Shown piece after piece: positions 51,201-58,793 of a DNA stretch of 64,000 nucleotides. The notes under the pieces are model-generated. The model ran no database searches. It saw only the letters and a program-made list of their open reading frames with translations, and was not told the DNA's origin. Source of the stretch: Amycolatopsis jiangsuensis (GTDB taxonomy: Bacteria > Actinomycetota > Actinomycetes > Mycobacteriales > Pseudonocardiaceae); assembly GCF_014204865.1 (NCBI RefSeq), contig NZ_JACHMG010000001.1, positions 2,108,001-2,172,000 on the forward strand, written 5' to 3'. Made by a program: the position numbers and the translations under genes. Within the stretch, counting starts at the first letter, position 1; each line of letters opens with the position of its first letter.

Positions 51201-53165
51201 AGCCGTGCGCAGCGCGGGGTGCCGTCGCACCAGAGCGGACAGGCATTCCTGCAGCAGCGCCGGATCAACACGCCCGCCGGGTACGCCCAAGGCCACCGGC
51301 AGGTGGTACGCGGGTACCGAGTCGTTCAGCTGCTCGAAGAACCAGATCCGCTCCTGGCCGAAGGACAGTTCGGCAGTCGTTGCCGCGGGGATCGGCCGGT
51401 CGGCCGAGGGGGCCGCGCCGTCCAGCGACGCGGCGAGCGCGGCCGGGGTCGGATGAGCGAAGACCGACTGGGTGTCGACCGGCACGCCGAGCTGCGCGCG
51501 CAGCCGGGCCACGACCCGGACCGCGGTGAGCGACTGGCCGCCCAGTCCGAAGAAGTCGTCATACGGCGCTACGTCGTCAAGCCCGAGGACTTCGGCCCAC
51601 ACGCGGCACACGGCCGCGGTGCGCGACGGCAGCGGCTCATCGCCGGGCGCCGGCCCGCTCGCTCGGACCGGGCCGTGCGGGATTCGCCGGGCGGCTTCCC
51701 GGTCGGCCTTGCCCGCCGGGGTGCGAGGCAAGGCCTCGAGCACGGCGTAGCCCTGGGCCACCATGTGCGCGGGAAGTCGCCGGGCCAGGTGCTCACGGAC
51801 CTGGCGCGGCAGGTCCGCTGCCGCATTCCGTGCGCCGGGGGCGGGCACGAGGTACGCCACCAGCTGGTCGCCCCCGGCTGCCTCGTGGTCGACGACCACC
51901 ACCGCGTCCGCGACGAAGGGGTGGCTGCGCGCAGCGGCCTCGATCTCGCCGAGCTCGATGCGGACGCCGCGTACCTTGACCTGGTCGTCGTTGCGTCCCA
52001 GCAGTTCCAGGGTGCCGTCGGCGGACCACCGGGCGAGGTCTCCGGTCCGGTACAGGCGTCCCGGAGTATCCCCGAACGGGTCGGGTACGAACCGGTCCGC
52101 GGTCAGTGCGGGCCGGTTGAGGTATCCGCGTGCCACGCCTGGGCCGCCGATCCACAGCTCGCCGACGAATCCTGGACCGGCTTCTCGCCCATTCTCGTCC
52201 ACGACGTGCAGGCGGGTGTTGGACAGGGCCGTGCCGACCGTGACGCGGTCGGCGACGGCGATGCGGGCGGCGGTAGCCCACACCGTCGCCTCAGTCGGCC
52301 CGTACAGGTTCCACAGGGTGCCGCCGGTCGCGAGCAGGTCGCCGGCCAGCCGCGAGTCGAGCGGCTCACCACCCGAGAGCAGCACTCGGCCGTGCCCGTC
52401 GGTCCAGCCGGACGCCAGCAGCATCCGCCAGCTGGTGGGAGTCGCCTGCACGACGCTCACCCCCGCCTCGGCGATGGTGGCGGCCAGCAGCTCCGGGTCG
52501 GTGTTGGCGGCGCGCGGGGCCATCACCACCGTCGTCCCTCGGGTCAGCGGCAGGAACAGCTCCAGAATCGAGATGTCGAACGACAGCGGGGTCAGCGCGA
52601 GGACCCGGTCGCCCGGCTCCAGGCCCGGGCGCTCGGCCGCACTCCGCAGGAACGAGGCGACCGCCGCGTGGTCGACGGCGACGCCCTTGGGTACGCCCGT
52701 CGAACCGGAGGTGTAGATGACGTAGGCCAGGTGGGACGGGTGTACTGCCTGCCCGACGGGAACCGACGGTTCCGCGGGGAAGTCCTCGGCGGACAGGACT
52801 TCGGCCACGCCGGACGCCAGAGCCTGCGTGCGCCGGTGCGCGTCGCACAGCGTCAGCCCGGTCCCCGAGTCGGAAGTCATGTACCGCAGCCGGTCGGCTG
52901 GGTAGCCGGGGTCGAGGGGCAGGTACGCGGCGCCCGATTTCAGGATGCCGAGCAAGGCCACGACCAGCTCCACCGAGCGATCGAGGCAAACCCCGACCAG
53001 GTCCTCCGGCCCCACGCCACGGATCCGCAGCTCGGCGGCGAGTGCCGTGGCCCGGCGGTCCACTTCGGCATAGGTGGCGTGGCGACCTCCTGCGACGACG
53101 GCGACCGCGTCGGGTGCTGCGGCTGCCTGCTGTTCCCACAGCGCGACGAGGGTGGTCGGCGTCAT
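48222..53165 (-). CDS. non-ribosomal peptide synthetase, A-T-C-A-T
   Basis: From ATG at 53165 the protein has 1647 residues. Domains in order: A1 (about 10-500, core YTSGSTGVPKG at 151-161), T1 (LGGQSL, Ser545), C (about 590-1010, HHLACDG at 723-729 with an intact active His), A2 (about 1045-1530, YTSGSTGNPKG near 1195), and T2 (VGGSSL near 1600). There is no C domain at the start and no thioesterase at the end. By eye, the A1 code reads D-I-L-Q-L-G-L-V-W-K, the glycine type. A2 reads about D-N-W-N-F-G-E-I-T-K, which I cannot assign; diaminopropionate is a candidate from context. MbtH, a free thioesterase and sbnAB lie just upstream in the same direction. Confidence 0.93.
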   Translation of the reverse strand: MTPTTLVALWEQQAAAAPDAVAVVAGGRHATYAEVDRRATALAAELRIRGVGPEDLVGVCLDRSVELVVALLGILKSGAAYLPLDPGYPADRLRYMTSDSGTGLTLCDAHRRTQALASGVAEVLSAEDFPAEPSVPVGQAVHPSHLAYVIYTSGSTGVPKGVAVDHAAVASFLRSAAERPGLEPGDRVLALTPLSFDISILELFLPLTRGTTVVMAPRAANTDPELLAATIAEAGVSVVQATPTSWRMLLASGWTDGHGRVLLSGGEPLDSRLAGDLLATGGTLWNLYGPTEATVWATAARIAVADRVTVGTALSNTRLHVVDENGREAGPGFVGELWIGGPGVARGYLNRPALTADRFVPDPFGDTPGRLYRTGDLARWSADGTLELLGRNDDQVKVRGVRIELGEIEAAARSHPFVADAVVVVDHEAAGGDQLVAYLVPAPGARNAAADLPRQVREHLARRLPAHMVAQGYAVLEALPRTPAGKADREAARRIPHGPVRASGPAPGDEPLPSRTAAVCRVWAEVLGLDDVAPYDDFFGLGGQSLTAVRVVARLRAQLGVPVDTQSVFAHPTPAALAASLDGAAPSADRPIPAATTAELSFGQERIWFFEQLNDSVPAYHLPVALGVPGGRVDPALLQECLSALVRRHPALRTAFVSDDGRGRPEPREPASVPLRRIEVAEEELDALITRLVRAPFALDRPPLLRADVLCAPSRDVVLLTMHHLACDGASIDLMVRELGEYYAGLADGHRPIPAPLPVTYADYAAWQRERLTGAELERLSGHWRARLSGMPVLELPTSRPRPPAASHRGRRELLRVPIDLTRRLRRLCRAEGITLFMGLLAPLQVLLGRYADETDVAVGTLIGGRPRPELDDVVGYFVNTVVLRTDFSGDPTWRELLGRVREVARQAYAHQELPFEKLVAELSPERDLSRNPLFQVLFALHEEPVAGHLTELYDRKELEGRLGTARFDLAIDVTDHAAGTGDLSISVEYATDLFDAAFVRGLGRHFLRVIEQMVSDVAAPLSELEIVTADELRALTTGNRAEPVPGPSTLVRLWDHQVRSTPDAICVVGDGRSLTFAEADARSSALARKLRAEGVRPESLVAVCLERSVELVVALLGVLRAGGAYVPLDPSYPTDRLRYLLADSGVRLVVADPGHPTSALFSDDVCLVEVDQEPGKDPGPLEEAQPHHLAYVIYTSGSTGNPKGVMITHANITGFLEWNQRLCQLTGRDRALLNHSTAFDNSVWEIFQCLVSGAELHFASPTAAYDPEEFLRQVAERGITTLNATPSQMRVLLESGTDPAARLASVRLLFTGAEAVPHDVARRVLSATAPGCQVYNEYGPTEATITSAFCPITEELLDRHSHLPSVPFGRATDNALLYVLDPRLRPVAPGCRGLLYVGGSAVGRGYLGRPARTAAAYLPDPYAAEPDARMYATGDVVRLLPDGNLVFLGRNDHQVKVRGFRIELGEIESALQSHPAVAECVVAMAGTGSGADHLAAYVIPEHTDRPAPEAAELRAHVAAKLPPYMLPQSYTVIGEIPLTPNGKVDREALPAPRSVAALPPATRRPATKIQLLVAEVWRECLGLGDDFGPEDGFFDVGGSSLTIATVASRLGERLGRRVPPALVFKNPTLAGLAEALGPVSNSPRPS

Positions 53166-53178
53166 GGACGATCCTTTC

Positions 53179-53916
53179 TCAGCCTTGTGCGGACAACGCG
53201 CGGACGATCGTCTCGGCGAGCTCTCGTTCCGCGCCGCGCACATACAGATGGGGCGCACCCGGGAACAGGTGCACCGAGAAGTCGCTCGAGGTGTGCCGGC
53301 GCCAGCCGACGAGCTCCGGCTCGCCGACGCTGTCGTCGGCCGAGCCGGCCAGAACCGTCACAGCGCACGGCAACGGGGCCTCAACGCGGTACGGGTAGGT
53401 CTCGCACAATGTCAGGTCCGCGCGCAGCAGCGGCAGCAGCAGCTCTTTCAGCTCGGCGTCCACGCCGTCGAATTCGGCGGTGGCGAGCAGCTCGTCATCC
53501 GGCAGCGTGTGCCGCGAATCGCGGTCCGGCAGGTCGGGGGCGCGCATGCCCGACAGGAAGAGACGCTCCGGCAGGCGTGTGCCCAGCGCACGCAGCCGCC
53601 GGGCCGTCTCGAAGGCGATCAGGGAACCCATGCTGTGTCCGAAAAAGGCGTACGGCAGGTCCGTGTGGTCCGCGACGAGCGGCGCGAGCGCGGCCACGGC
53701 CTCGTCCATGGACGTCAGGGCTGATTCGGCGAACCGGCTCTCCCTTCCGGGCAGCTGGACCGTGCAGACTTCGACGGTGTCCGGCAGGTGGGGCGCGAGC
53801 CGGTAGGCGGACGCACCGGCCCCGGCGTGCGGGAAGACGAAAAGGCGCCGCCGCGCGGTGCGTTCACGGCTACCGAGCCCGCGCAGCCAGGCGGCCGCGG
53901 GGCCGGCGGCCGTCAT
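53179..53916 (-). CDS. type II thioesterase
   Basis: The 245-residue protein has the alpha/beta-hydrolase layout of external NRPS thioesterases: FVFPHAGAGASAYR, VQLPGRESRF, the nucleophile GHSMG (93-97, Ser95), and a C-terminal GAPHLYV with the His. Type II enzymes clear wrong acyl groups from T domains. Because the NRPS has no built-in release domain, this one could also release the product. ATG at 53916 overlaps the mbtH stop by 4 bp, and the NRPS starts 13 bp after its stop. Confidence 0.9.
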   Translation of the reverse strand: MTAAGPAAAWLRGLGSRERTARRRLFVFPHAGAGASAYRLAPHLPDTVEVCTVQLPGRESRFAESALTSMDEAVAALAPLVADHTDLPYAFFGHSMGSLIAFETARRLRALGTRLPERLFLSGMRAPDLPDRDSRHTLPDDELLATAEFDGVDAELKELLLPLLRADLTLCETYPYRVEAPLPCAVTVLAGSADDSVGEPELVGWRRHTSSDFSVHLFPGAPHLYVRGAERELAETIVRALSAQG

Positions 53917-54110
53917 CGTGACGTCCGTACAGACCGCGGGGTCAAGTCGGTCCACACCTGTTCGATGTGGTCCAGGCACTCCTGGCGGGTCCCCCGGGCG
54001 CCGGTGGCGGTCCAGCCGGCGGGCAGAGCGCGGTCGGCGAACCAAACGGAGTACTGCTCCTCGTGGTTCACCACGACGACGTACCGGTCTTCGACGGGTG
54101 ATGAGCTCAT
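53913..54110 (-). CDS. mbtH: MbtH-family NRPS accessory protein
   Basis: The 65-residue protein has the MbtH pattern: VVVNHEEQYSVWF, PAGWTATG and the C-terminal CLDHIEQVWTDLTP with its conserved Trp and Asp. MbtH proteins bind adenylation domains and are often needed for their folding or activity. ATG at 54110 was chosen; the longer frame to 54263 is an SbnB shadow. Its stop overlaps the thioesterase start by 4 bp. Confidence 0.93.
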   Translation of the reverse strand: MSSSPVEDRYVVVVNHEEQYSVWFADRALPAGWTATGARGTRQECLDHIEQVWTDLTPRSVRTSR

Positions 54111-54115
54111 CTGCG

Positions 54116-55135
54116 TCAGGCCTCCGCCCCGATGAAGAAATCGCCTTCGCGACGGCCGCGGCCCGCGGCGACGATCCGGTCGTGCACCCACTTGCCGACG
54201 GCGAGGTCGAGTACGCCCAGCCCGAACGGCGAGAAGATCGCCGGGCGTCCGGGGTCCCGGCACAACCGCTCGCGCAACAGGTCGCCGAGAGTGCCGTCGA
54301 CGAAGTCCCGGTTGCCGGTGCGCTGTTCGGTCAGGTGCAGCGAGGTGCGCTCACGTACGGCGTGGTCCACGTCGTCGGTGAAGTTCTGCGCGGCGAGTAT
54401 CACCTCGGGTGCGAGGTCGCGCAGGGAGAGGTGCAGGACCACCGGGTTGTGCGCCAGCAGCCGGGGGTCGTGGAGGTGCGGCTCACCGGCCACGGTGGTC
54501 AGCAGCACGAGATCGCAGCCGGTGAACGCGTCCTCCACCCGGTCGGCGAGCACGATCTCGGCCTCGGTGTGCCCGGCGATCATGGCGCCGAAGCGGCTCG
54601 CCACCGCCGGTTCGAGGTCGAAGAGCCGGAACCCGCCGATCTCCCAGCCGAGATCGCGCAGGAACCGCCACACGTGCCGGGCGATCAGGCCGGTGCCCAC
54701 GATGCCGACCTGCCGGGCCCGGCGCCCACCGAGCAGCGTTTGCGCGCCGAGAACCGCGGACGCCGCGGTCCGGGTCGCCGAGACGATCGAGGATTCCATG
54801 CAGGCGAACGGGTAGCCGGTGACGCAGTCGTTGAGGATCAGGGTGGCCGAGGCACGGGGGAGACCGTGCCGCGTGTTGTCCGGGAAGCTGGCGATCCACT
54901 TGTTGCCGGCGACCTCGAACTCGCCGCCGAGGTAAGCGGGCAGGGAGATGATGCGCGACCGGTCCTGGTGCGGGAAGCGCAGGAACGAACTGTGCGGGTT
55001 CGAGCTCTGCCCGGCATCGTGCGCGAGGTAGGCGGCACGGACGACCTCGATCAGCTCCGGGCGGTGATGGTCGGTCTCGGCGGCGATGTCGCCCGCGGCG
55101 ATCACCGTCATGAGCGGTGGGGCCAAGGTGGACAT
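54116..55135 (-). CDS. sbnB: SbnB-like dehydrogenase for L-2,3-diaminopropionate
   Basis: From ATG at 55135 the 339-residue protein belongs to the ornithine-cyclodeaminase/mu-crystallin family. It has GNKWIASFPDN, the SbnB-like N-terminal block LPRASATLILND, and a Rossmann GIVGTGLIARHVWRFL in the middle. SbnB oxidises N-(1-amino-1-carboxyethyl)glutamate, made by SbnA, to release L-2,3-diaminopropionate and 2-oxoglutarate. It sits directly beside the SbnA-like gene (14 bp) and 5 bp before mbtH. Together they give a strong prediction that the peptide contains L-Dap. Confidence 0.88.
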   Translation of the reverse strand: MSTLAPPLMTVIAAGDIAAETDHHRPELIEVVRAAYLAHDAGQSSNPHSSFLRFPHQDRSRIISLPAYLGGEFEVAGNKWIASFPDNTRHGLPRASATLILNDCVTGYPFACMESSIVSATRTAASAVLGAQTLLGGRRARQVGIVGTGLIARHVWRFLRDLGWEIGGFRLFDLEPAVASRFGAMIAGHTEAEIVLADRVEDAFTGCDLVLLTTVAGEPHLHDPRLLAHNPVVLHLSLRDLAPEVILAAQNFTDDVDHAVRERTSLHLTEQRTGNRDFVDGTLGDLLRERLCRDPGRPAIFSPFGLGVLDLAVGKWVHDRIVAAGRGRREGDFFIGAEA

Positions 55136-55149
55136 GGGTTGGCTCTCCT

Positions 55150-56166
55150 TCAGTTGACGGCCAGTACTTCGACGCCGGCGGTCTGTGCTGCTTCGGCGCG
55201 CAACTGCTGAACCCAGGTGGGGTCGTAGACCGTCCCGGCGTAGGCTTGGCCGCGATCGGCGGCGAGGAACGCGACCCGCGGGCGGTGGACGCCGGGACGG
55301 CTGCGGGCGAAGTAGTCCTGGACGGCGGAATAGGCACTGCCCGTCGAACCGCCCGCGTACAAGCCGTACTTGGCGGCCATCGCGGCGCAGGCCTCGACGG
55401 TGTGCACTTCGGAGACGATCTGGACCTCGTCGATCAGCGCCTGGTCGCACAGCGGTGGCTTGATGCTGGACCCGATGCCGGGGATCCGGCGCTTCTTCGG
55501 CGGGCCGCCGAAGATCACCGAGCCTTCGGTGTCGACGGCGACCACCACACAGTCCGGGTAGGCCCCCTTGATCCGGCGGGAGAGCCCGGCGATCGTTCCA
55601 CCCGTGCCCACGCCGACGAACAGGTAGTCCAGCGGACCGGCCTGCGCGATCAATTCGGCAGCCGTGAAACGGTAATGCGCGTCACTGGCATCCGAATTGG
55701 CGTACTGGTTCGGCCAATAGGCAACTTCCAGTTCGGCCAGCAGATCTTGCACACGCGACAACCGCGTCTTCAGATAGCCACCGGCCGCGTCAGCCGCGGC
55801 GACCTTTTCCACGCGTCCGCACAAGAGCCGAAGCTGGGCCTCGGTGGACTCGTTGCAGTTCGGATCGATGACCGGGATGAACCGGATCCCGAGCATTCGG
55901 CAGTAGTAGGCCATGGCTAGCGCGAAGTTTCCGGACGAGGACTCGACCACCGTCGTTTCGCGGGTTATTTCCCCGCGGCCGATCGCCTGTTCCAGAATCC
56001 ACATCGCCGATCGGTCCTTGCTGCTTCCGCTCGGATTGCAGAATTCCAGCTTGACGAAGATTTCGCATTTCTCGTCCGCCAAGGCGATCAGTGGGGTTTC
56101 CGTCAGGCCCGAGCGGATCTGCCTTGCCCGTTCGACCAGGAATTGCTCAGCACGCTCATGGAGCAT
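55150..56166 (-). CDS. sbnA: SbnA-like PLP-dependent ligase for L-2,3-diaminopropionate
   Basis: The 338-residue protein is in the cysteine-synthase family. PLP Lys50 lies in NPSGSSKDRSA, the substrate loop is ESSSGN (75-80), and the phosphate-binding loop is VGTGGTIAG. SbnA-type enzymes join O-phospho-L-serine and glutamate instead of making cysteine. The pairing with an SbnB-like gene supports this over cysteine or cystathionine synthesis. ATG at 56166 begins MLHERAEQFL. The gene is preceded by a 333-bp region with at most one small gene. Confidence 0.88.
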   Translation of the reverse strand: MLHERAEQFLVERARQIRSGLTETPLIALADEKCEIFVKLEFCNPSGSSKDRSAMWILEQAIGRGEITRETTVVESSSGNFALAMAYYCRMLGIRFIPVIDPNCNESTEAQLRLLCGRVEKVAAADAAGGYLKTRLSRVQDLLAELEVAYWPNQYANSDASDAHYRFTAAELIAQAGPLDYLFVGVGTGGTIAGLSRRIKGAYPDCVVVAVDTEGSVIFGGPPKKRRIPGIGSSIKPPLCDQALIDEVQIVSEVHTVEACAAMAAKYGLYAGGSTGSAYSAVQDYFARSRPGVHRPRVAFLAADRGQAYAGTVYDPTWVQQLRAEAAQTAGVEVLAVN

Positions 56167-56200
56167 AGAACGAGTTTGACACGGAATGGGCCGAGGCGAC

Positions 56201-56437
56201 TCAACCGGGACTCAAGTACGCATTGCCACCGGCGTCACCTTCGACGCCGACGCCACCGGACGCGCCTCGGCGCAGGGAGCCGGCGAAGACAAACCGGCTG
56301 CCTGCTCCGAAGTACACGGCCTCGATCCAGGCCAGGGCAGCGCTCGCGGTGGCCTTCGCGGACGGTTCTTCGGCCGCGTTGGCGCTGATTGCGCGCGACT
56401 GCGCGATGACGTTTGAGACCGAACCGCGGCTCGGCAT
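56201..56437 (-). CDS. possible small protein, unidentified
   Basis: A 78-residue frame begins MPSRGSVSNVIAQ and has GC-rich third codon positions in the direction of the cluster. It fits between the 2OG oxygenase (stop 56500) and sbnA (start 56166). No domain is recognised and the opposite strand is also open, so it may be noise. If real, it would be a small cluster-specific protein. Otherwise the 56167-56499 region is non-coding. Confidence 0.28.
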   Translation of the reverse strand: MPSRGSVSNVIAQSRAISANAAEEPSAKATASAALAWIEAVYFGAGSRFVFAGSLRRGASGGVGVEGDAGGNAYLSPG

Positions 56438-56499
56438 GCTTCCGTGCCAAGCGAAACGCGCGCCGCCGGTGGTTGCTCTCGCTGCCGGCCCGGTCGGAA

Positions 56500-57336
56500 T
56501 CAGGTCCAGCTCACGACCGTCTCAGAATCGGTGAACCCCATGATGAAGGACACCGTGGTGCGGTTGCCGGAATTGGCGCCCACCGCGTGGACGAACGCAC
56601 CGTTGAAGGCGTAGACGTCACCCTCTCGAATGTCCACACGCAACTCCTCGAACTCCGCCAGGTCTTCGGCCCGGTAAGGCAGCCCGGTCAGCTCGATGTC
56701 GAGCGCGCGCCGGGTCGCGTCGTCGGGACGGATGTTCCAGATCACCAGCCGCCCGCCGGCGGTGTGTTCGGTGCACATGTTCACCGCGCAGATCTGGTGA
56801 TCCAGAACCCGCTGGATTTCGAAACCGCGCTGCCGCGGGTCCTTGCACTGCGCTTCGTCCTCGTGCGGGTCGAGCGAGAAATCGCCTTCCTTGTCCCACG
56901 CGCGGATCAGCGCGGCGCACGCCGGGCGGCCGTTCATCTCCGCCACCCGCAGCGACGCGCCCTCCTTGCCGAGAACCTCGCCGACGCCCTCACGGAACAA
57001 GTGCCATGGCGAATCGGGGGCGTCGATCACGTCGCGGACGTGCTCGGCGACCGCGGCCGACTCGTCGAGGTAGGTGCCGGCGTCCTTGTTCCAGTGGTAG
57101 GCGCCGACGTAGTGCGATGGCTCGCCCTCCCGGTGCTGTCGTGCCGGGCTGGCCCAGAACCGCTCGGTCAGATCCTTGCGCGCCGCCGCCGGGATGACAT
57201 CCCTGAAGATCACCCCCAGCCTGCGTCCGTGAAGAACGTCCAACACGAGCTCGTAGTCGAGTTCGTCGCGCTCCTCGAACCGGAAGAATCCCGGATCGGC
57301 TTGCTGTCCGCTCAGTCGTGCCTTGCTCTGCTGCAT
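56500..57336 (-). CDS. 2-oxoglutarate/Fe(II)-dependent oxygenase
   Basis: The 278-residue protein has an iron triad His158-x-Asp160 in PHEDEAQ, a distal His250 in NGAFVHAVGAN, and Arg259 nearby for 2-oxoglutarate. The Asp in HxD argues for hydroxylation or epoxidation rather than SyrB2-type chlorination, where it is Ala or Gly. The layout recalls tailoring oxygenases of small peptide pathways such as DdaC of dapdiamide, but that link is inference. Its place between the ATP-grasp gene and sbnA supports action on the peptide or its building blocks. Confidence 0.8.
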   Translation of the reverse strand: MQQSKARLSGQQADPGFFRFEERDELDYELVLDVLHGRRLGVIFRDVIPAAARKDLTERFWASPARQHREGEPSHYVGAYHWNKDAGTYLDESAAVAEHVRDVIDAPDSPWHLFREGVGEVLGKEGASLRVAEMNGRPACAALIRAWDKEGDFSLDPHEDEAQCKDPRQRGFEIQRVLDHQICAVNMCTEHTAGGRLVIWNIRPDDATRRALDIELTGLPYRAEDLAEFEELRVDIREGDVYAFNGAFVHAVGANSGNRTTVSFIMGFTDSETVVSWT

Positions 57337-57471
57337 CTTTTCTCTCCTTCTCGCACGCGTACACCGCTGCTCTCACAAAGCAGGGCTGGAAAGGCAGTGC
57401 TTACTGGCCGAAGTGGGCGCGAAGCTCCGTGCACGACACGATCCGCCGGTCTGCTGCGGCCTGGCGCCGGC

Positions 57472-58740
57472 TCACCCCTGGTCCTCGTACTCGACGTACA
57501 GTGTGCTGGCGAGGTGTTCGCGGTACGCCTCGGCTTCGGCGTCGGACCCGTGGCGGGAAATCACGATCACCGGGTATCCCGCAAAGTCCGGGTAGGGCGG
57601 CAGCAGCGTGCCAGGGCCCGCGTTCTGCACCACGTACTCCACCCGTGGGTCGGCCCGCACCGAGTCCAGTCCGTGCACTCGCTTGACTCGCCCGCCGCTT
57701 CCGACCGGTACCTGGTAGGCCGCCACGTGACCGGCCGGGACCGGCTTCTCACTCCAGTACAGCGGTTGCCTGCCGAGGTGAATGCGCAGCGCGTCGGCGG
57801 CCAGGTCGATCCCGCTTCCGACGTGCGCGAAGTGCGCCATGTATCCCCCGCCACCGATGCGCGCGCCCATCTCCAGCAGCACCGGGCGCACGCCGCCGAC
57901 CAGCCGCAGTTCGGTGTGCGTGGTGCCTTCTGTGACATCGAAGGCGTGGTGCGCGGCGATCACCTCCGCCTCGGTCGCGGCGAGTACTTCGGCGGGCAGC
58001 TGGGCAGGAGCTCGCAAGGTGGTCTCCTGGAAGTATGGCCCCGTCAGCTCGCCCTTCCAGCTGATGGCGCAGACCCGGACCTCCCCCCGATGGACAAGGG
58101 ATTCGGCGGAAATCTCCGGCCCGTCCAGGTACTCTTCGACCACTACGCCGACCTGCGCGGCCAATCCGTCGTTTGCACCCCGGCGCGCATCGACAAGCGC
58201 CCAGGTGCCGGCCACGGCCTCTTCGAGACCGTCCTTGTCGTCCACTCGGACCACACCGAAGCTGGAGTGACCGCTGACCGGCTTCACCACCACGGGGAAC
58301 CGCAGGCTGAGCGCGTCGGCCCACCTGTCCGGGGCCTCCACGACCACGAAGCCGGGTGTGCCAAGACCAGCCTCCAGCAGGTGACGGCGCATGCTTCGCT
58401 TGTCGCGCACCAGCGCCGCCGTTTTCTCGGTGAGCCCGACGAGGCCCAGTTCCCGGGCAGCGCGCGCCACGAACGGCACCGCCTGCTCGTTGGCCGCCAT
58501 GATCCCGCCGAACGGCTCCTGCCGGTAGCGTCCAGCGAGCTGGGACAGCGCGCCTTCCGGATCACCTTCTATGTCCAGCGGCAGCAGTTCGACCACGGCA
58601 GGGGCGCGCCCTGCGGACTCCTTCGTGTCGTCCCCCCTGGGAACGAGGATCAAGTCGATACCGGCCCGCTCGGCGGCCTCGAACAGCCAGGGCAGCGTCG
58701 ACAGCTGACCGACGAGGACGAGTTTCGGGCGCTGGGACAT
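57472..58740 (-). CDS. ATP-grasp ligase
   Basis: From ATG at 58740, preceded by GGAGAAA, the protein has 422 residues. It has an N-terminal preATP domain, then ATP-binding VVKPVSGHSSFG (151-162, Lys153), VVVEEYLDGPE (199-209), and the metal-binding LLEMGARIGGGG (288-299). This is the layout of L-amino-acid ligases such as DdaF of dapdiamide and BacD of bacilysin. It probably forms an amide bond outside the NRPS, joining an amino acid or peptide to a carboxylate. It can be carboxylate-specific in ways not visible here. Confidence 0.87.
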   Translation of the reverse strand: MSQRPKLVLVGQLSTLPWLFEAAERAGIDLILVPRGDDTKESAGRAPAVVELLPLDIEGDPEGALSQLAGRYRQEPFGGIMAANEQAVPFVARAARELGLVGLTEKTAALVRDKRSMRRHLLEAGLGTPGFVVVEAPDRWADALSLRFPVVVKPVSGHSSFGVVRVDDKDGLEEAVAGTWALVDARRGANDGLAAQVGVVVEEYLDGPEISAESLVHRGEVRVCAISWKGELTGPYFQETTLRAPAQLPAEVLAATEAEVIAAHHAFDVTEGTTHTELRLVGGVRPVLLEMGARIGGGGYMAHFAHVGSGIDLAADALRIHLGRQPLYWSEKPVPAGHVAAYQVPVGSGGRVKRVHGLDSVRADPRVEYVVQNAGPGTLLPPYPDFAGYPVIVISRHGSDAEAEAYREHLASTLYVEYEDQG

Positions 58741-58793
58741 AACGGTTTCTCCAAGAATCGGCGATGCGGGCAAGTCCGGGAAAGGTGGTGCCA

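Noticed and set aside
50916..53921. Long plus-strand open frame of 1001 codons opposite the NRPS gene
   Set aside because: It is antisense to a complete NRPS, has Arg/Gln-rich composition and no recognisable domain; long antisense frames are common in high-GC DNA.
54111..54263. Longer form of MbtH
   Set aside because: The added residues have no MbtH similarity and overlap sbnB; the ATG at 54110 gives the standard 65 residues.
56500..57336. Non-heme iron halogenase
   Set aside because: The iron motif is His-x-Asp, not His-x-Ala/Gly, so halogenation is unlikely.
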